Shown: positions 10,010-20,153 of the stretch, piece by piece
Layout: each line of letters begins with the position of its first letter
How positions within the stretch are numbered: the first letter of the stretch is position 1
Assembly (NCBI GenBank): GCA_009859145.1
Contig: VRVR01000032.1
Location: 152,854-216,853 of the forward strand
DNA from: Andalucia godoyi
Lineage: Eukaryota; Discoba; Jakobea; Jakobida; Andaluciidae
Length of the DNA stretch: 64,000 nucleotides
Reading direction: 5' to 3'
The notes under the pieces: model-generated
Told to the model about the DNA's origin: nothing
Databases searched by the model: none
What the model saw: the letters and a program-made list of their open reading frames with translations, nothing else
Program-made: the position numbers and the translations under genes

Positions 10010-10842
10010 ATTGGTCTAGCAGAACAATGCCCTCCGAGGTTGGTGAACAATGGCCACTTGTGCGGGGATCTTTGTAAACGACGTAGTATTTCCAAAAGTT
10101 TGTTTAAAAACATTTGTGATCCGCGCACCGAACTTCAGACTGGTAACAGCGACAAGACTGAAAAGGCGATATGCAAAATACTCGGCCATTCCTTGTATGG
10201 CAAAATAAAAAAACTTAACTCGTCAAAGGGAATCCACGACGCAGCCGGTTTGCAACCGCACCCCATGTTTTGCCGCATGCAGAATTCACAAGCCAAAAAA
10301 GGGAGTGCTGTCGCAGTTTCGGACCCGACAGTGAAGATGGCGGCCGAATCTCGAAAGAGGCCCAGATGAGGTGTCGAAAAAACAACCTAAGCAGCAAGCC
10401 ACGCCACAGAAATGCTCAAAGCTGCCGGGGGAAGTGAAAACTGTATATTTCCGAGAACACATGCCCATATCGATCATCAACAAAATGGACTGCAAACATT
10501 CGACAATCCTTGGAACGTTGGTGGGAAAGATCTGCGGACATCCCTGCATATCTTGGGCTGCTATCGCCCGACAAACATCAGTATACTTCTGATTTTACAA
10601 GCTCAGCGCGGAAACAAGACTTGCAACACTTTGACTGCAAAAGCATGCTAAATTTTCGAATGAACTGTTGGAGCTGAATACCGCACAGCGATGCGTCGAC
10701 TGTGAAAGCCACGCGCAGAGCAATAAACAACTTTGAAACGCCATAAACCGACACAATGTTTTAGTCTGCTGCAAAGTGTCCACAATTTTCGCTGAAAGTG
10801 TTCGGCAATCATGCATTGAAGACTGAATAATCCGCTGGCAGC
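10010..10842. other. Long spacer without a firm gene
   Basis: This is 833 bp. Two adjoining plus-strand frames (ending at 10369 and running 10371-10592) give basic, Lys/Gln-rich peptides (MAAESRKRPR, then KKQPKQQATPQK). They could be a small frameshifted or spliced gene, but no splice sites join them convincingly. The part nearest 10843 may belong to the promoter or a first exon of the F-box/LRR locus that follows. Confidence 0.35.
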
Positions 10843-10845
10843 TAA

Positions 10846-12179
10846 GCAGACAGACTGCTACTGAAGCTCCTTTGCACTTGTTCATCGCAAGTTGCCCTGC
10901 ATGCTGTTTGCACGTTTCCCGCTGCGCTATCTGCAACAAGCGAGGACTTGCTCTGGAGGTTCCTCTGGGCCGAGCTGACGTCCCAAGAAGCGAGTGGAAA
11001 TTTCGGAGTTGACCATTACAAGTCCGAATACTGTGCCGTGTTGCTTCAGAGGCACTTCGCAGAAGCCAAAGTCCTCGGAGTCACAGAACGCTGGTTCGCT
11101 GAACTGGAGGGTCTTCTTGAAAGATCGAGCGGACGGCTCCGCACTCTTCGCATTCAGAATTTTTCGTGTTTGTACGTAGATCGGGTTGTCAGTCTTGTTG
11201 AGCGCCACATCGCACCTTTTTTGCAGAGCATCGAGTTTCACAATCTCCGAGCTTCAGGACTCCCGTTTGCGAAAGAGTGTTGTCGAACCTGCCGCAATGG
11301 CGTTGCAAAGATCCGCTTGTTGTACACAAACTTTTCCTCTGCAGAAATGTCGCGCTTCCTGGAATGGTTGTCGATTCCGTTCGCACCAGGGCCAGCCGCA
11401 AATCAATTCGGCCGTGCAGAAATCACGAGCTTGGACGAATGGCTGTATTCCGATTTGGATCGCTGCGTGCAGAGGAGCGCTCCTGGTGCCGTGCCGTTGT
11501 ACTTTGCTCCGTTGTCTGTGCTCGAGTTTCATTCGTGTTTCTTTGACTTGTCGGCAACCGGTTCCTTGTGCAATCTGTTCTCGTCAATCTCCTCGTCCCT
11601 GAGAACCGTCGTCATGGCGTCTTGCCAGTTCCAGAATCTGGACAAATCCGAGTTTGCCCTGCAGCGTGGGGCGCAGATGTTCCCTGCTCTCGAACGGGTG
11701 AACATCGTTGGGTGCCCTCAGGCAGCGGTGCTGCTGAGGTTTTCGTCTTGAACTCTGCGGACTCTCTGGTAGCTCTCGACGTTTCCCATAGCGGGTTGAG
11801 CGAACAAGACGTTTCTGCTGTGCTGCAGCTGGTCTGTCGAAATTCCGCAAAGCTGAGAGCCCTGGACATATCTGGGATTCCTCTGTCAACATCGTGCCTG
11901 CACACGCTGATCCCGGATTGTCAACGATCGGTTTGTTTGCTGGACCAGGTGAGAATGCAGAATTGCTCGCTGTCCGCTACGTCAGTAAGGACCCTGCTTG
12001 CGTCAAGACAATTCTCCGAGAAGATCGCACACATTGACTTGTCTGACAATCCGTTTGCCTTCAGTAGCACTGTCCTCTCTCGGACGACGATTGGAGATAA
12101 ACGACGTTGGATGGCCCTGCCTGCAAGGGACGTTCTTTCGATTCCCTCTACGCAGTCGAGAGTTAACGAGTGTACGTAG
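10846..12179 (+). pseudogene. Frameshifted F-box/leucine-rich-repeat-like locus
   Basis: Two overlapping frames form one leucine-rich-repeat-like protein. The first frame (10846-11753) has no ATG near its beginning. It opens with an F-box-like segment (ALSATSEDLLWRFLWAEL) and continues with LRR-type strands (LRTLRIQNF, LQSIEFHNL, LRTVVMASCQF, LERVNIVGC). It stops at 11751-11753, while the next frame carries straight on with LVALDVSHSGL, LRALDISGI and IAHIDLSDN to the stop at 12177-12179. No donor/acceptor pair resembling the introns of the 13071 gene bridges the shift. F-box/LRR proteins usually recruit substrates to SCF ubiquitin ligases. A pseudogene fits best, but a real gene with an unusual intron, or an assembly error, is possible. 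Confidence 0.55.
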
Positions 12180-12568
12180 CTTGTTTAGGATTCCATCCGT
12201 AGATTAAGAATTCTTCTGGTTTATTTCGTAAAACTGGAAAAGAAATAGGAAACAGCTGGAGAACTTGGTCATTTGCAATTTCTCGTTCAGCATTGACGAT
12301 ATCCTGTGTGATAAGAGCACTGATGGCTCCAACTCTCAATACTCTCATGTCCGTTTCGGCGGACGTGCGATTTTCGTCGCAATATCCCTTTCTTACTGAT
12401 GCTGCCGTTACAAAAATCATAATACATGCGAAGAATGTTTTGGTCCACAGTCCATCCAATAATATCCTTTATGGAGACATTTGGGAAAATAGCTAATAGC
12501 AAGTTCAAAAAAACTTCAGACCGTGCATCGAAGAAGCGTCTAAACTGAAGCGGTCGCGCGTTTGCCAA
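12163..12568 (-). pseudogene. Possible gene fragment in two frames
   Basis: Read on the minus strand, one frame gives protein-like sequence (RPLQFRRFFDARSEVFLNLL, FPNVSIKDIIGW) without an ATG. The following frame continues with DMRVLRVGAISALITQDIV and ends in YGWNPKQATYTR with a stop at 12163-12165. The switch occurs near 12430-12400. A short intron or a frameshift could explain it, and upstream of 12568 the frame is soon closed. The 3' end overlaps the F-box/LRR locus by 17 bp in convergent orientation. I recognise no family. It may be a decayed or multi-exon gene. Confidence 0.3.
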
Positions 12569-13070
12569 CGATCGTGACCTGCCAATTGGCTATCTCCTCA
12601 TGTGGCAGCACTTGAGCGTGTAATAGTTATAAATAATGTATTCTAATTAAAAATGTTCTGAATTGTCATGGCCAACCTATACCGTCAAGAAAACGAAAGT
12701 TTCTGAAAGTTCAATTATGACCTACGTCTAGCAACATAATGCTGGAGCTGATCTCTTTGGAAAATAAGAGTCCAGCGCTGGATGTTGCAACTATATCAGG
12801 TTTATCAAGAAAGATAAAACAGAATGAAAGGATCGCGAATGAGCGAAATTTTCATCGTCATCCTCTGGAAAATCCGAACTGTTTTTTGTCTCCCGAAACC
12901 CTTTGCAACCCTAAAAAGTTTTGGACTCCGTTGCTGCATTTAAACCTTGTGTCTCCTTCCTTTTTTCCCGTCTCCGTGTTACGAGAATGTGGTGGCTTTT
13001 CCCCTTCTTCTGTGTTTCTTGTACTGTATCTCTGCCCGCCGTCCCCGAAAAGAATACTGACCGAGAAACC
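12569..13070. other. AT-rich intergenic region
   Basis: This stretch is relatively AT-rich, especially 12590-12740, and lies 5' of the three-exon gene. An ATG at 12987 in frame with exon 1 would add a hydrophobic start (MWWLFPFFCVSC). I prefer the ATG at 13071, which has a strong context (ACCATGG). I see no other gene. Confidence 0.35.
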
Positions 13071-13946
13071 ATGGCAGCTCCTTTGTTCTCTTCTGTGAAA
13101 CTCGTTGCGGAGGCAAGGTACGAAGTCGAGATTCGCAGGGGCGAGCTGGTTTCTCTGCAGTCATCCGATGATACATTGAAACGAGCCATCGCAGACGGTA
13201 TGATTCAACAGTTACTCGAAAAGGACAGCAAGAAGAGGGAACGAGAACACAACAAGAACTAAAACGTCTTCTTTATTTGTCCAGGTGAGTCCAAGCTGCG
13301 AATGATCACAGCAAGTGAATGGGACCTCGTCTCACAACTCCAGTCTCTTGAACGAACCGTGCAGATCCGAAAGTCTAATGAAAAGAATATGTCCCAAGCA
13401 CTGCAGGAGACGCAACGTCGATCCATCCAGCCAGAGACGCAGTTCTGTGACAACGAGGCAACTTTCGAAGAAAGGTATGTGGCTTCCACTTCCGCACACA
13501 TCCACACACACACACACCGACGACCAAAAATTCCCACCTAATTGGTCCTAACGAAACACAGTAAGCATTACGAGCGACGAAAAGACACGGCCATATCGGT
13601 CCTTCGAGACACTTCTGCGAAGGGTAAGCCGGCTTTCCATGTTCTGAAATACTGCAATTTAGACTTGCATCGAAATCCTGATGAACTGAAAGTTGGTCCG
13701 GAAAATACTGAGGAAGCGGCCTCTGTCGCCGTCTCGGAAGAAAGTCTTGAGAAACTCAAATCAAAAGTCGAGCAAGCCAGATGCATTTTTCGAAAAGCCG
13801 AATCAGCATTTCAATACATCATGGCTGCTGAGAACAAGATCAATGTTGAGTCCGAACCAGAATCTGGAGCATACATGAATATGATTCGCGAAACGTGGTT
13901 CACTATGTCTTCGGAGATGCATGCGATTGAAAACATGATATCCTAA
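13071..13946 (+). CDS. Three-exon coiled-coil protein of unknown function
   Basis: The exons are 13071-13197, 13285-13474 and 13562-13946. Joined, they give 702 nt and 233 residues with the frame kept at both junctions: a Gly codon is split at the first, and a Ser codon (AG|T) at the second. The product is mostly helical and charged, with coiled-coil-like stretches (LVSQLQSLERTVQIRKSNEK; EESLEKLKSKVEQARCIFRK) and a helical C-terminus (YMNMIRETWFTMSSEMHAIE). It has no transmembrane segment or catalytic motif that I can see. A structural or kinetochore/cytoskeletal role would suit the composition but is a guess. It is the only gene in the window where introns are needed and clear. Its TAA stop overlaps the tafazzin stop by four bases. 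Confidence 0.8.
13198..13284 (+). other. Spliceosomal intron 1 (87 nt)
   Basis: It begins GTATGA and ends TTTGTCCAG after a T-rich tract. A CTAAA branch-like sequence lies near 13258. Removal joins G|GT into a Gly codon and restores an open frame that otherwise stops at 13260-13262. Confidence 0.8.
13475..13561 (+). other. Spliceosomal intron 2 (87 nt)
   Basis: It begins with the consensus-like donor GTATGT and ends ACACAG. A CCTAAC branch-point match lies about 14 nt before the end. Splicing joins EEATFEE to SKHYERR in frame. It contains an ACACAC tract. The length is identical to intron 1. Confidence 0.88.
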
Positions 13947-14866
13947 AGGAGAACCCAGCTGTCCACATTGTGCGAGAAGTGCTGCTGAAATGCAGTCTTT
14001 TCTGATGAGCCCAGTCCACCGTAAGTCCTGGTCTGTTTTCCAAACATAAAATCCCACCACGATCCCTTCCGTTCTGACACGCGACGAGCATGGATTGCAT
14101 CGGCTTCCGTCTTCAAAATCATCATTTGCTCCTCGACACGCTGCGAAATCATCGTATCGTACTGTTCACGAGAGAGCCTTCCACTGCAGAATTGTGAAAC
14201 AATGTCTCGCAATGGGATTTGAGGACCAACAACCAACGTCACGGTCCGGCCTGGACGGGGAAGCCACGTTCCCAACGGCACGACGTCTTGAATTCCAACC
14301 ACGAAGATAGGAACAAGAATTGGAGTCTTCTCAACAGAGTCTGATTCAATGACTCTGGCAACTCCTCGGCGGATACGTTGTATATGACCATCTTGAGACA
14401 CTTTTCCTTCGGGGTAGATGTGCAGCCATTCTCCTTGTTGCACCAGACCTCGGGCCTGGTAAACAGCAGGCTGTTCAAGCCCAGCACCACGCTTAATTGG
14501 AACTGCTTTCATTGTTTTGAAGAACGTGGACACGATCGGATACTTGAAACAAAAATCCTCGGCAGCGAGAGTCCAACGCATCTTTTGGGGATTCACGAAC
14601 CAAGAAAACTTGCACACAGCTCCCAGTGCCGGCTCGTCTACGACACTAGCATGATTCATTACAGTAACCAAGCCAGTGTTTTTCGGACGATTTTCTACAG
14701 CATCATGCAGCCGCTCTGCGTGAAATGCCTCAAAATCCGACAAGAGTCGATAGAACCCATGAGACATGGCTCCAAGAACAAGGAAACCAAGAGTTCTCAC
14801 TGGACCAGCAAATAATGGAGAGACATCCTGAAATGGCGGTATCGGTATCCCAGAATCCTGGTCCAT
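13943..14866 (-). CDS. TAZ: Tafazzin (monolysocardiolipin transacylase)
   Basis: The protein has 307 residues from the ATG at 14864-14866. The acyltransferase motif HX4D is present as NHASVVDEP (His72, Asp77), followed by a typical WTLAAEDFCFKYPIVSTFF...VPIKRGAG block and the YPEGKV motif. These match tafazzin, the mitochondrial membrane-associated transacylase that remodels cardiolipin acyl chains. The N-terminus has a hydrophobic stretch (GPVRTLGFLVLGAMSHG) compatible with the interfacial membrane anchor. The length fits the family (260-380 aa). The gene is convergent with the three-exon gene (stops overlap) and divergent from YTM1. Confidence 0.92.
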   Translation of the reverse strand: MDQDSGIPIPPFQDVSPLFAGPVRTLGFLVLGAMSHGFYRLLSDFEAFHAERLHDAVENRPKNTGLVTVMNHASVVDEPALGAVCKFSWFVNPQKMRWTLAAEDFCFKYPIVSTFFKTMKAVPIKRGAGLEQPAVYQARGLVQQGEWLHIYPEGKVSQDGHIQRIRRGVARVIESDSVEKTPILVPIFVVGIQDVVPLGTWLPRPGRTVTLVVGPQIPLRDIVSQFCSGRLSREQYDTMISQRVEEQMMILKTEADAIHARRVSERKGSWWDFMFGKQTRTYGGLGSSEKTAFQQHFSHNVDSWVLL

Positions 14867-15580
14867 GGTCGACAAAATGCACACCAATTTGAATTTAGCA
14901 AACTTGATGTCTTTTTCCCCACCGAGGCAAAAGCAAAAAGACGGAAAGAAAAACCAGGATGGCTGTCGGCGATCTTTTTTGGAGTGCTTATCATTTTTCG
15001 AATGCGCGGAAATTCATGCGTACAGTTGTTGAGGAAAAACCTGCGTTTCAGCCGGGTCGCCAAGCACGAGCGACCGGCCCATCATGGGACTCCAGCGCAG
15101 GGTTTCAACTCAAAGTCCTGTTTCCTTTACAGATCTCCAACTCATCCATCCTTCATTGGTGAGTTGGGTGCTCAGCGTTTTCTTTACTTCTCCGAGAACG
15201 GACGACGCTCCAGTTTTTTAATATAAATTTCGCTTTTTTTTTTGCTTTGTTGAGGCTGCTAAAGAATAGAACGATGCGGATTACCACCCTCGAATTATGG
15301 TAGAAGGAGATTCTGCTATCCGAGCAGGTTTTTTTAAATTGGTCAAGCGTAGCCAGTGGACCTTTCGCCTGAAAATGATGACCGACTTCTAAGATCGACG
15401 TCCACGAATCCTGGACTTTCTCGCATCTCGCATGTGCTCGCGGTGTGACCAGTTGCCTCGCCTGTCGTAACCAGAAGCGAAATTTTCTTGTGGTCAACAG
15501 CGAAACTCTTTTTCTTTTGCCTTTGTCTTTCCGACGACATATAAAGCATCTTTGTCAAATCTCTGCATCTTTGCGCAAGA
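14867..15580. other. Divergent intergenic region with a small ORF
   Basis: This is 714 bp between tafazzin and YTM1/WDR12. An ATG-started frame at 14959-15162 would encode 67 residues (beginning MAVGDLFWSAYHFSNARKFM). Its first 30 residues look protein-like, and a TTTCCTTTACAG acceptor-like site follows, but I cannot build a complete gene. A short inverted repeat (GGTCGC...GCGACC) occurs at 15057-15077. The rest shows nothing I recognise. Confidence 0.3.
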
Positions 15581-16867
15581 ATGGAAGTTCAGGTCCGCTT
15601 CGTATCCTCTGTCGTGCGTTTACCTTATGACGATAATCAGGTCTTCACACTCTCTGATTCTTTAGATCCCAACTCGTTAAATGAAGTTGTGAAGAATGTT
15701 TTGTCGGAGGACGAATCTTCTGCGGCCTCCGTTCCTTCTCTTGATTTTCTCATCAATGGAATTTTTCTTACAACGTCTCTAAAGGATCATTTGGCAAAGC
15801 ATGGTTTGTCTTATGAATCGCAAATCGACATTGAGTGCGTTTTAGGACAACCTGTTCCCAAGAAGAAGGGAGAGTTTCCGCATCCTGACTGGGTCTCTGC
15901 TGTCGGGATGCTTCCTTGTAGTTCTCACTTCGTGACCGGGTCCTACGACGGCTTTCTTCGGTTCTGGAATGCGGCGTCGTCCACTGCAAAGAGTTCTGCT
16001 CTGGAACTTGCGGTCCATGACCTGCCGATCAAGTCGCTAGTTGCAGCGAGCTCCTCGTCTATTTTGACAGCTTCTAAAGACAAGACGATTCGATTATCGG
16101 AAGTAGATGTTGCTTCGAGAACGGCTTCAACTTCGGCCCTCTTTATCGGCCACGAGGATTCGGTTGAAACACTGGCTCTTTCTGCAGACAAGCTTCGTTT
16201 CGTATCCGGCTCGTGGGACAAGACTGTCAAATTATGGGAAATTCCCGCTAAATCCGAGAGCGAGAAGGAGTCGACGAGATCCCAGAAGAAAAGTCGACAC
16301 GACAAGAACGTACTGCATGAATCAGTTTTGTCGTACAACATTCTGTCTGGTCATGCTGACTGCGTCTCCAGTGTGTGCTGGCCCGAGAGTTCGTTGATTT
16401 TTTCTGGTTCCGCCGATCGGACAATCAGGGTCTGGGATGCTGTCTCTGGAGATTGCGAGGCTGTATGGAACTGCGGTGTCGCAGTGCATTCAATTTCGTT
16501 TTCATCGAAGGCGAGGCTTCTTGTTTCTGTTCATGCGGATCGCTATGCAAGAATATGGGATGCGCGAATTCGTCAGGGTAATGTTTGCAAAGTTGCCGTG
16601 GGACCCCACAAAGAAAGAGCTGGAAGTGTGGACTGGCTGGCAGACTCCGATTGTAGTTTTGTGTCTGGTTCTTTTGATGGCAGAGTTCGTTTTTGGGACT
16701 TCCGCTCTCGTTCTGCGCCAATCCATACCGTGCATGCTCATGCCGATAAAACGCTGTGCGTGAACTCCCCTGCGATTGGATGCGTCTTGTCTGGTGGCGC
16801 TGATGGCCAGTTGAAGGTTTACCGACAGCTTGCATCTTCCCTGACTGAGTCGAAGGTAGAAGGATAA
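15581..16867 (+). CDS. YTM1: Ribosome biogenesis WD-repeat protein YTM1/WDR12
   Basis: The protein has 428 residues from the ATG at 15581. It begins with a ubiquitin-like NLE domain (about 1-85, including LTTSLKDHLAKHGLSYESQI), followed by seven WD repeats with recognisable GH/WD ends (GSYDGFLRFW, GSWDKTVKLW, GSADRTIRVWDA, GSFDGRVRFWD, GGADGQLKVY). In yeast and animals YTM1/WDR12 joins Erb1/Bop1 and Nop7/Pes1 in the PeBoW complex for 60S subunit maturation. Its NLE domain is the handle by which the Rea1/Mdn1 ATPase removes it. The length and order fit the family closely. A charged Lys/Ser insertion (residues ~225-240) sits between blades. Confidence 0.92.
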   Translation: MEVQVRFVSSVVRLPYDDNQVFTLSDSLDPNSLNEVVKNVLSEDESSAASVPSLDFLINGIFLTTSLKDHLAKHGLSYESQIDIECVLGQPVPKKKGEFPHPDWVSAVGMLPCSSHFVTGSYDGFLRFWNAASSTAKSSALELAVHDLPIKSLVAASSSSILTASKDKTIRLSEVDVASRTASTSALFIGHEDSVETLALSADKLRFVSGSWDKTVKLWEIPAKSESEKESTRSQKKSRHDKNVLHESVLSYNILSGHADCVSSVCWPESSLIFSGSADRTIRVWDAVSGDCEAVWNCGVAVHSISFSSKARLLVSVHADRYARIWDARIRQGNVCKVAVGPHKERAGSVDWLADSDCSFVSGSFDGRVRFWDFRSRSAPIHTVHAHADKTLCVNSPAIGCVLSGGADGQLKVYRQLASSLTESKVEG

Positions 16868-16946
16868 TGGAAAAAAAAATGTGTTTTACATAATTGTACA
16901 TGAACATCATAGCACACATCCTTTTGGTATTGAAATTGGAAGAACA

Positions 16947-18011
16947 TCAGCATTGAAACAGAACTTGCGTATTTTCACTCAGACTGGAAAAGCGATGGCC
17001 GAATTGTTGTGCAACCAGATGTGCAGCGCCTATCGCACAACTAGTGTTCACTCTAAGAAACTGGAAATTCGAGAACGACGCCTCTTTTAGACGAGAAACG
17101 ATGCCATCCTTCAACAGTTCATGAGAATTCCACACGGAACCGACGCAAATGACAGGCAACGGGGATCCATCCATTGGGAAGGACATCGAAAGCGAAGTAA
17201 GAACACCAAGCATCATGTCTGCAATGTCTCGACCAGCGACTTCGAACGCCAGCACACAAAGTGGATCGCTGTAATCGCGCGCCAATTCTGCAGCTACTCC
17301 GCAAAAGCCCGCAATTCGGTCTTTCGAAAAGTCGCGATAAAATACAGCAAGAAGACCCTTGAGCGAAGTCACATCGAAGTACTTCAAGATCGACGACGTC
17401 ACTCGCATGGTGGAGTCGTCGTTGTCCCAGGACTTACCACCGAACATATCGTGGCGTCGAAAAATCTCTTTGATAACGTACAACGAAATCTGATACGCAC
17501 CAGCCTCGTCTCCAAGCAGGTGTCCCCACCCTCCGCAAGTTTCTGTCGATCCGTCTGAAGTCATTCCTCGGCAATTCGAACCCGTTCCGCAAATGAGAAC
17601 AATTCCAGATCCATGAGATGTCATGCCTAAAGGAGCAAACGTATCATTCTTCAGCAAATACCTTTCAGTCAACTCTGGACGAAGACTTCTCAACCGAGTT
17701 TCCAGGCGTTGCTGCTCATCGACGAGATCAATTCCCGAGAGCATCAACCCAATGCCAGAGAATATGCATCCCTTTCTGCCTTCCGCATCTCTGCAGTTCT
17801 TAGCTGCTGCGGAACCCAGAATACTGTTGTTCGAAAGAGTCTCAAGCGTTGCATCGATCAGAGCGATTAATCGAACCGCGCACTCCTCAAGGCCAATCAA
17901 CCACTGGTTGGTCGCCGGACCAGTTTGAAACCCGATAATGGTTCCATTTGCATCTGTGATCACACAGGTGGATTTTGTTCCACCTCCTTCAATGCCACAG
18001 AAATACTGCAT
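16947..18011 (-). CDS. NAGK: N-acetylglucosamine kinase-like sugar kinase
   Basis: The protein has 354 residues from the ATG at 18009-18011 (MQYFCGIEGGGTKSTCVITD). The first phosphate-binding motif GIEGGGTKS, the second block VLICGTGSNCRGM and the GGWGHLLGDEAGAY motif are those of the ROK-related BadF/BcrA/N-acetylglucosamine kinase family (ASKHA fold). By family it would phosphorylate GlcNAc from glycan turnover to GlcNAc-6-phosphate. Related kinases act on other amino sugars or 2-keto acids, so the substrate is probable and not certain. No targeting signal is evident, so a cytosolic location is expected. It is convergent with YTM1 (79 bp apart) and divergent from citrate synthase. Confidence 0.85.
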   Translation of the reverse strand: MQYFCGIEGGGTKSTCVITDANGTIIGFQTGPATNQWLIGLEECAVRLIALIDATLETLSNNSILGSAAAKNCRDAEGRKGCIFSGIGLMLSGIDLVDEQQRLETRLRSLRPELTERYLLKNDTFAPLGMTSHGSGIVLICGTGSNCRGMTSDGSTETCGGWGHLLGDEAGAYQISLYVIKEIFRRHDMFGGKSWDNDDSTMRVTSSILKYFDVTSLKGLLAVFYRDFSKDRIAGFCGVAAELARDYSDPLCVLAFEVAGRDIADMMLGVLTSLSMSFPMDGSPLPVICVGSVWNSHELLKDGIVSRLKEASFSNFQFLRVNTSCAIGAAHLVAQQFGHRFSSLSENTQVLFQC

Positions 18012-18457
18012 AGGTGACAACCGCGTTTGCCAGAACAAAAAAAAATAAAATAATAACACCCAGTGCACCAGATTTGAAAAATCAGACAAATGTTAAAAAA
18101 AAACCCAAACAAACAGACACCAGAAAAATAATCACTAAAAGCTCAAAAATTTCTTCTTTGTTCTCACAGTCGTGTCGCACAAAATGAAACCCTTTCCCTC
18201 TCACACTTGCTCGGTGCTACGCCTTGCGGACAGTAGTGGAGGAAGCTCCAAGCAGGGTGGCGAGCGCCGAACATCATCAACAAAAGTCGACTGAATTCTG
18301 AGACAGAAACTCGACCTCGACCATGTAAGGACCCGCCTTTTCCTTCTTGGTATTTTTTCCTGTCATTTTCTTTTTTCTTTTTTCTGCTTCTTCTTTTCTT
18401 TTCTTGTTGTTATCTTGTTGTTGTACTTTTTCCTTTCTGGCTGCTTTTCATCTCAAA
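18012..18457. promoter_or_regulatory. Divergent promoter region with a start-stop uORF
   Basis: The region is 446 bp. An ATG followed at once by TAA lies at 18323-18328, upstream of the citrate synthase start. It is followed by a strongly T/C-rich leader (about 18330-18455). The ATG-TAA pair could act as a minimal upstream ORF if the transcript starts before it. I cannot tell whether it does. Confidence 0.35.
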
Positions 18458-19963
18458 ATGGCTGCGCGTCGTCTTGAGACATTGAGCAGACATCTGAATC
18501 CGGATTCCGGAAACGTAGACGATGGCGGATTAGTGTTTGCTGTGAATTGCAAAGGAACCAGCGCTGCCGTCGATCCCGCCGAGTCTGTGACGATCACCAA
18601 TAATCGAACTGGCAAAGAAATTCGGACTCCCATTGAGCACGGGGTTGCCATTCGTGCAACGTCGCTGAAGGAGATTGGATTGATGTCATACGATCCTGGT
18701 TTTCTGAATACCGCTGTTTGCAGATCCGGAGTTTCGTACATCGATGGAGATGCTGGCATTCTTCGCTATCGTGGATACAATATCGAGGAACTTGCGGAGA
18801 AATCGAGCTTTGTAGAAGTCGCGTACCTGTTAATCAATGGAGAGCTGCCGGACCGAGAGCAGCTGAGAGAGTGGAATTCAAAGATTATGGGCCACACGTA
18901 TCTTCACGAGAATATGTTGCAGATTCTCAAGTCTTTTCGCTATGATGCTCACCCCATGGGCATTGTCGTGTCTTCGCTTGCTGCTATGAACACATTTTAC
19001 CCTCTTGCGAACCCTGCATTGCAAGGACAGAATCTCTACGTCAACAACGAGGAAATTCGAAACAAGCAAATCTATCGCATCATTGGCAAGCTCCCCACAA
19101 TTGCGGCGTGCGCGTACCGGAATCGGATTGGACGTTCTTTTACTTCTCCAAACTCAAAACTCGGCTATGCGGAGAACTTTCTGCAGATGTTGGACAAACT
19201 TTCCGAGGTGGACTATCGTCCGAATCCGAAGCTGGCCCGTGCGTTAGATGTCCTCTTTATTTTGCATGCTGAACACGAGCTGAATTGTTCTACTGCTGCC
19301 GTTCGGCATATTGCGTCTTCTCGGGTGGATCCTTTTACTTGCGTTGCTGGTGCTGCTGGCGCTTTGTACGGTCCTTTACACGGAGGCGCAAATGAAGCCG
19401 TTGTCAACCAACTGCGTGAAATTGGCTCCAAAGACAAGGTTCCTCAATTTATCCAGGACGTGAAGAACCGCAAGCGTTTGATGTTTGGTTTTGGTCACCG
19501 TATCTACAAGAATTACGACCCGCGTGCAAAGATCATCAAGAAGGTTGCAGAGGAAGTATTCGAGATCATGGGGACGTCTCCACTGATGGAGGTCGCTGTA
19601 GCTCTTGAGAAGGCCGCTTTGGAGGACGAATACTTCATTTCCCGCAAGCTGTACCCCAATGTCGATTTCTACTCGGGTGTCATCTACGCATGTATGGGAT
19701 TTCCTTCGGATATGTTCCCTGTTCTGTTTGCGATTCCTCGAGCTGTCGGATGGCTTGCGCATTGGATTGAGCAGCTTGATGACGACGAAAACCACATCGC
19801 CCGCCCTCGACAGATTTACACTGGTCCGGAAGAGCGTCCGTACGTTCCGATTGAATTGCGGAAAGCGGCGAAAGTGCGCACCACCAAGAGCTATGTAAGC
19901 TCGACTTCCCGTCGTCGAGAAGCGGGAACCGACGGCGGCCAGCCTGTGGCAAAGTCTGAGTGA
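18458..19963 (+). CDS. CSY: Citrate synthase, peroxisomal (PTS2)
   Basis: The protein has 501 residues from the ATG at 18458. The N-terminus contains RLETLSRHL (residues 5-13), a perfect type-2 peroxisome targeting signal (R-L-x5-H-L) in the position where plant glyoxysomal citrate synthases have it. The catalytic blocks are intact: [29 protein letters not shown], the [14 protein letters not shown] block and the [12 protein letters not shown] block. The enzyme condenses acetyl-CoA and oxaloacetate to citrate. In peroxisomes this serves the glyoxylate cycle or exports acetyl units from beta-oxidation. The C-terminus ends AKSE, so there is no PTS1. The presence of PTS2 implies a PEX7 receptor in this organism. 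Confidence 0.95.
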   Translation: MAARRLETLSRHLNPDSGNVDDGGLVFAVNCKGTSAAVDPAESVTITNNRTGKEIRTPIEHGVAIRATSLKEIGLMSYDPGFLNTAVCRSGVSYIDGDAGILRYRGYNIEELAEKSSFVEVAYLLINGELPDREQLREWNSKIMGHTYLHENMLQILKSFRYDAHPMGIVVSSLAAMNTFYPLANPALQGQNLYVNNEEIRNKQIYRIIGKLPTIAACAYRNRIGRSFTSPNSKLGYAENFLQMLDKLSEVDYRPNPKLARALDVLFILHAEHELNCSTAAVRHIASSRVDPFTCVAGAAGALYGPLHGGANEAVVNQLREIGSKDKVPQFIQDVKNRKRLMFGFGHRIYKNYDPRAKIIKKVAEEVFEIMGTSPLMEVAVALEKAALEDEYFISRKLYPNVDFYSGVIYACMGFPSDMFPVLFAIPRAVGWLAHWIEQLDDDENHIARPRQIYTGPEERPYVPIELRKAAKVRTTKSYVSSTSRRREAGTDGGQPVAKSE

Positions 19964-20153
19964 CGGAAATGTTGTGCATTGTTTTGTGATTTTGTGTGTG
20001 TTCGTACATCGATTCTTTGCGTCGTTAATTGTTTTATCTTCTTCTTCTTCTTCGTGTTTCTGTTCTTGCTCACTCGATCATTTCACGTTTTTCATATGCA
20101 TCCTGTTTCACTCTCGACCGGGGCGGGGGACGCACGCAAGCACGCAGCGTCCA

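Noticed and set aside
18323-18457. GTAAGG after ATG considered as the donor of an intron in the citrate synthase leader
   Set aside because: No AG acceptor precedes the coding ATG at a suitable position. It is kept only as a possible start-stop uORF.
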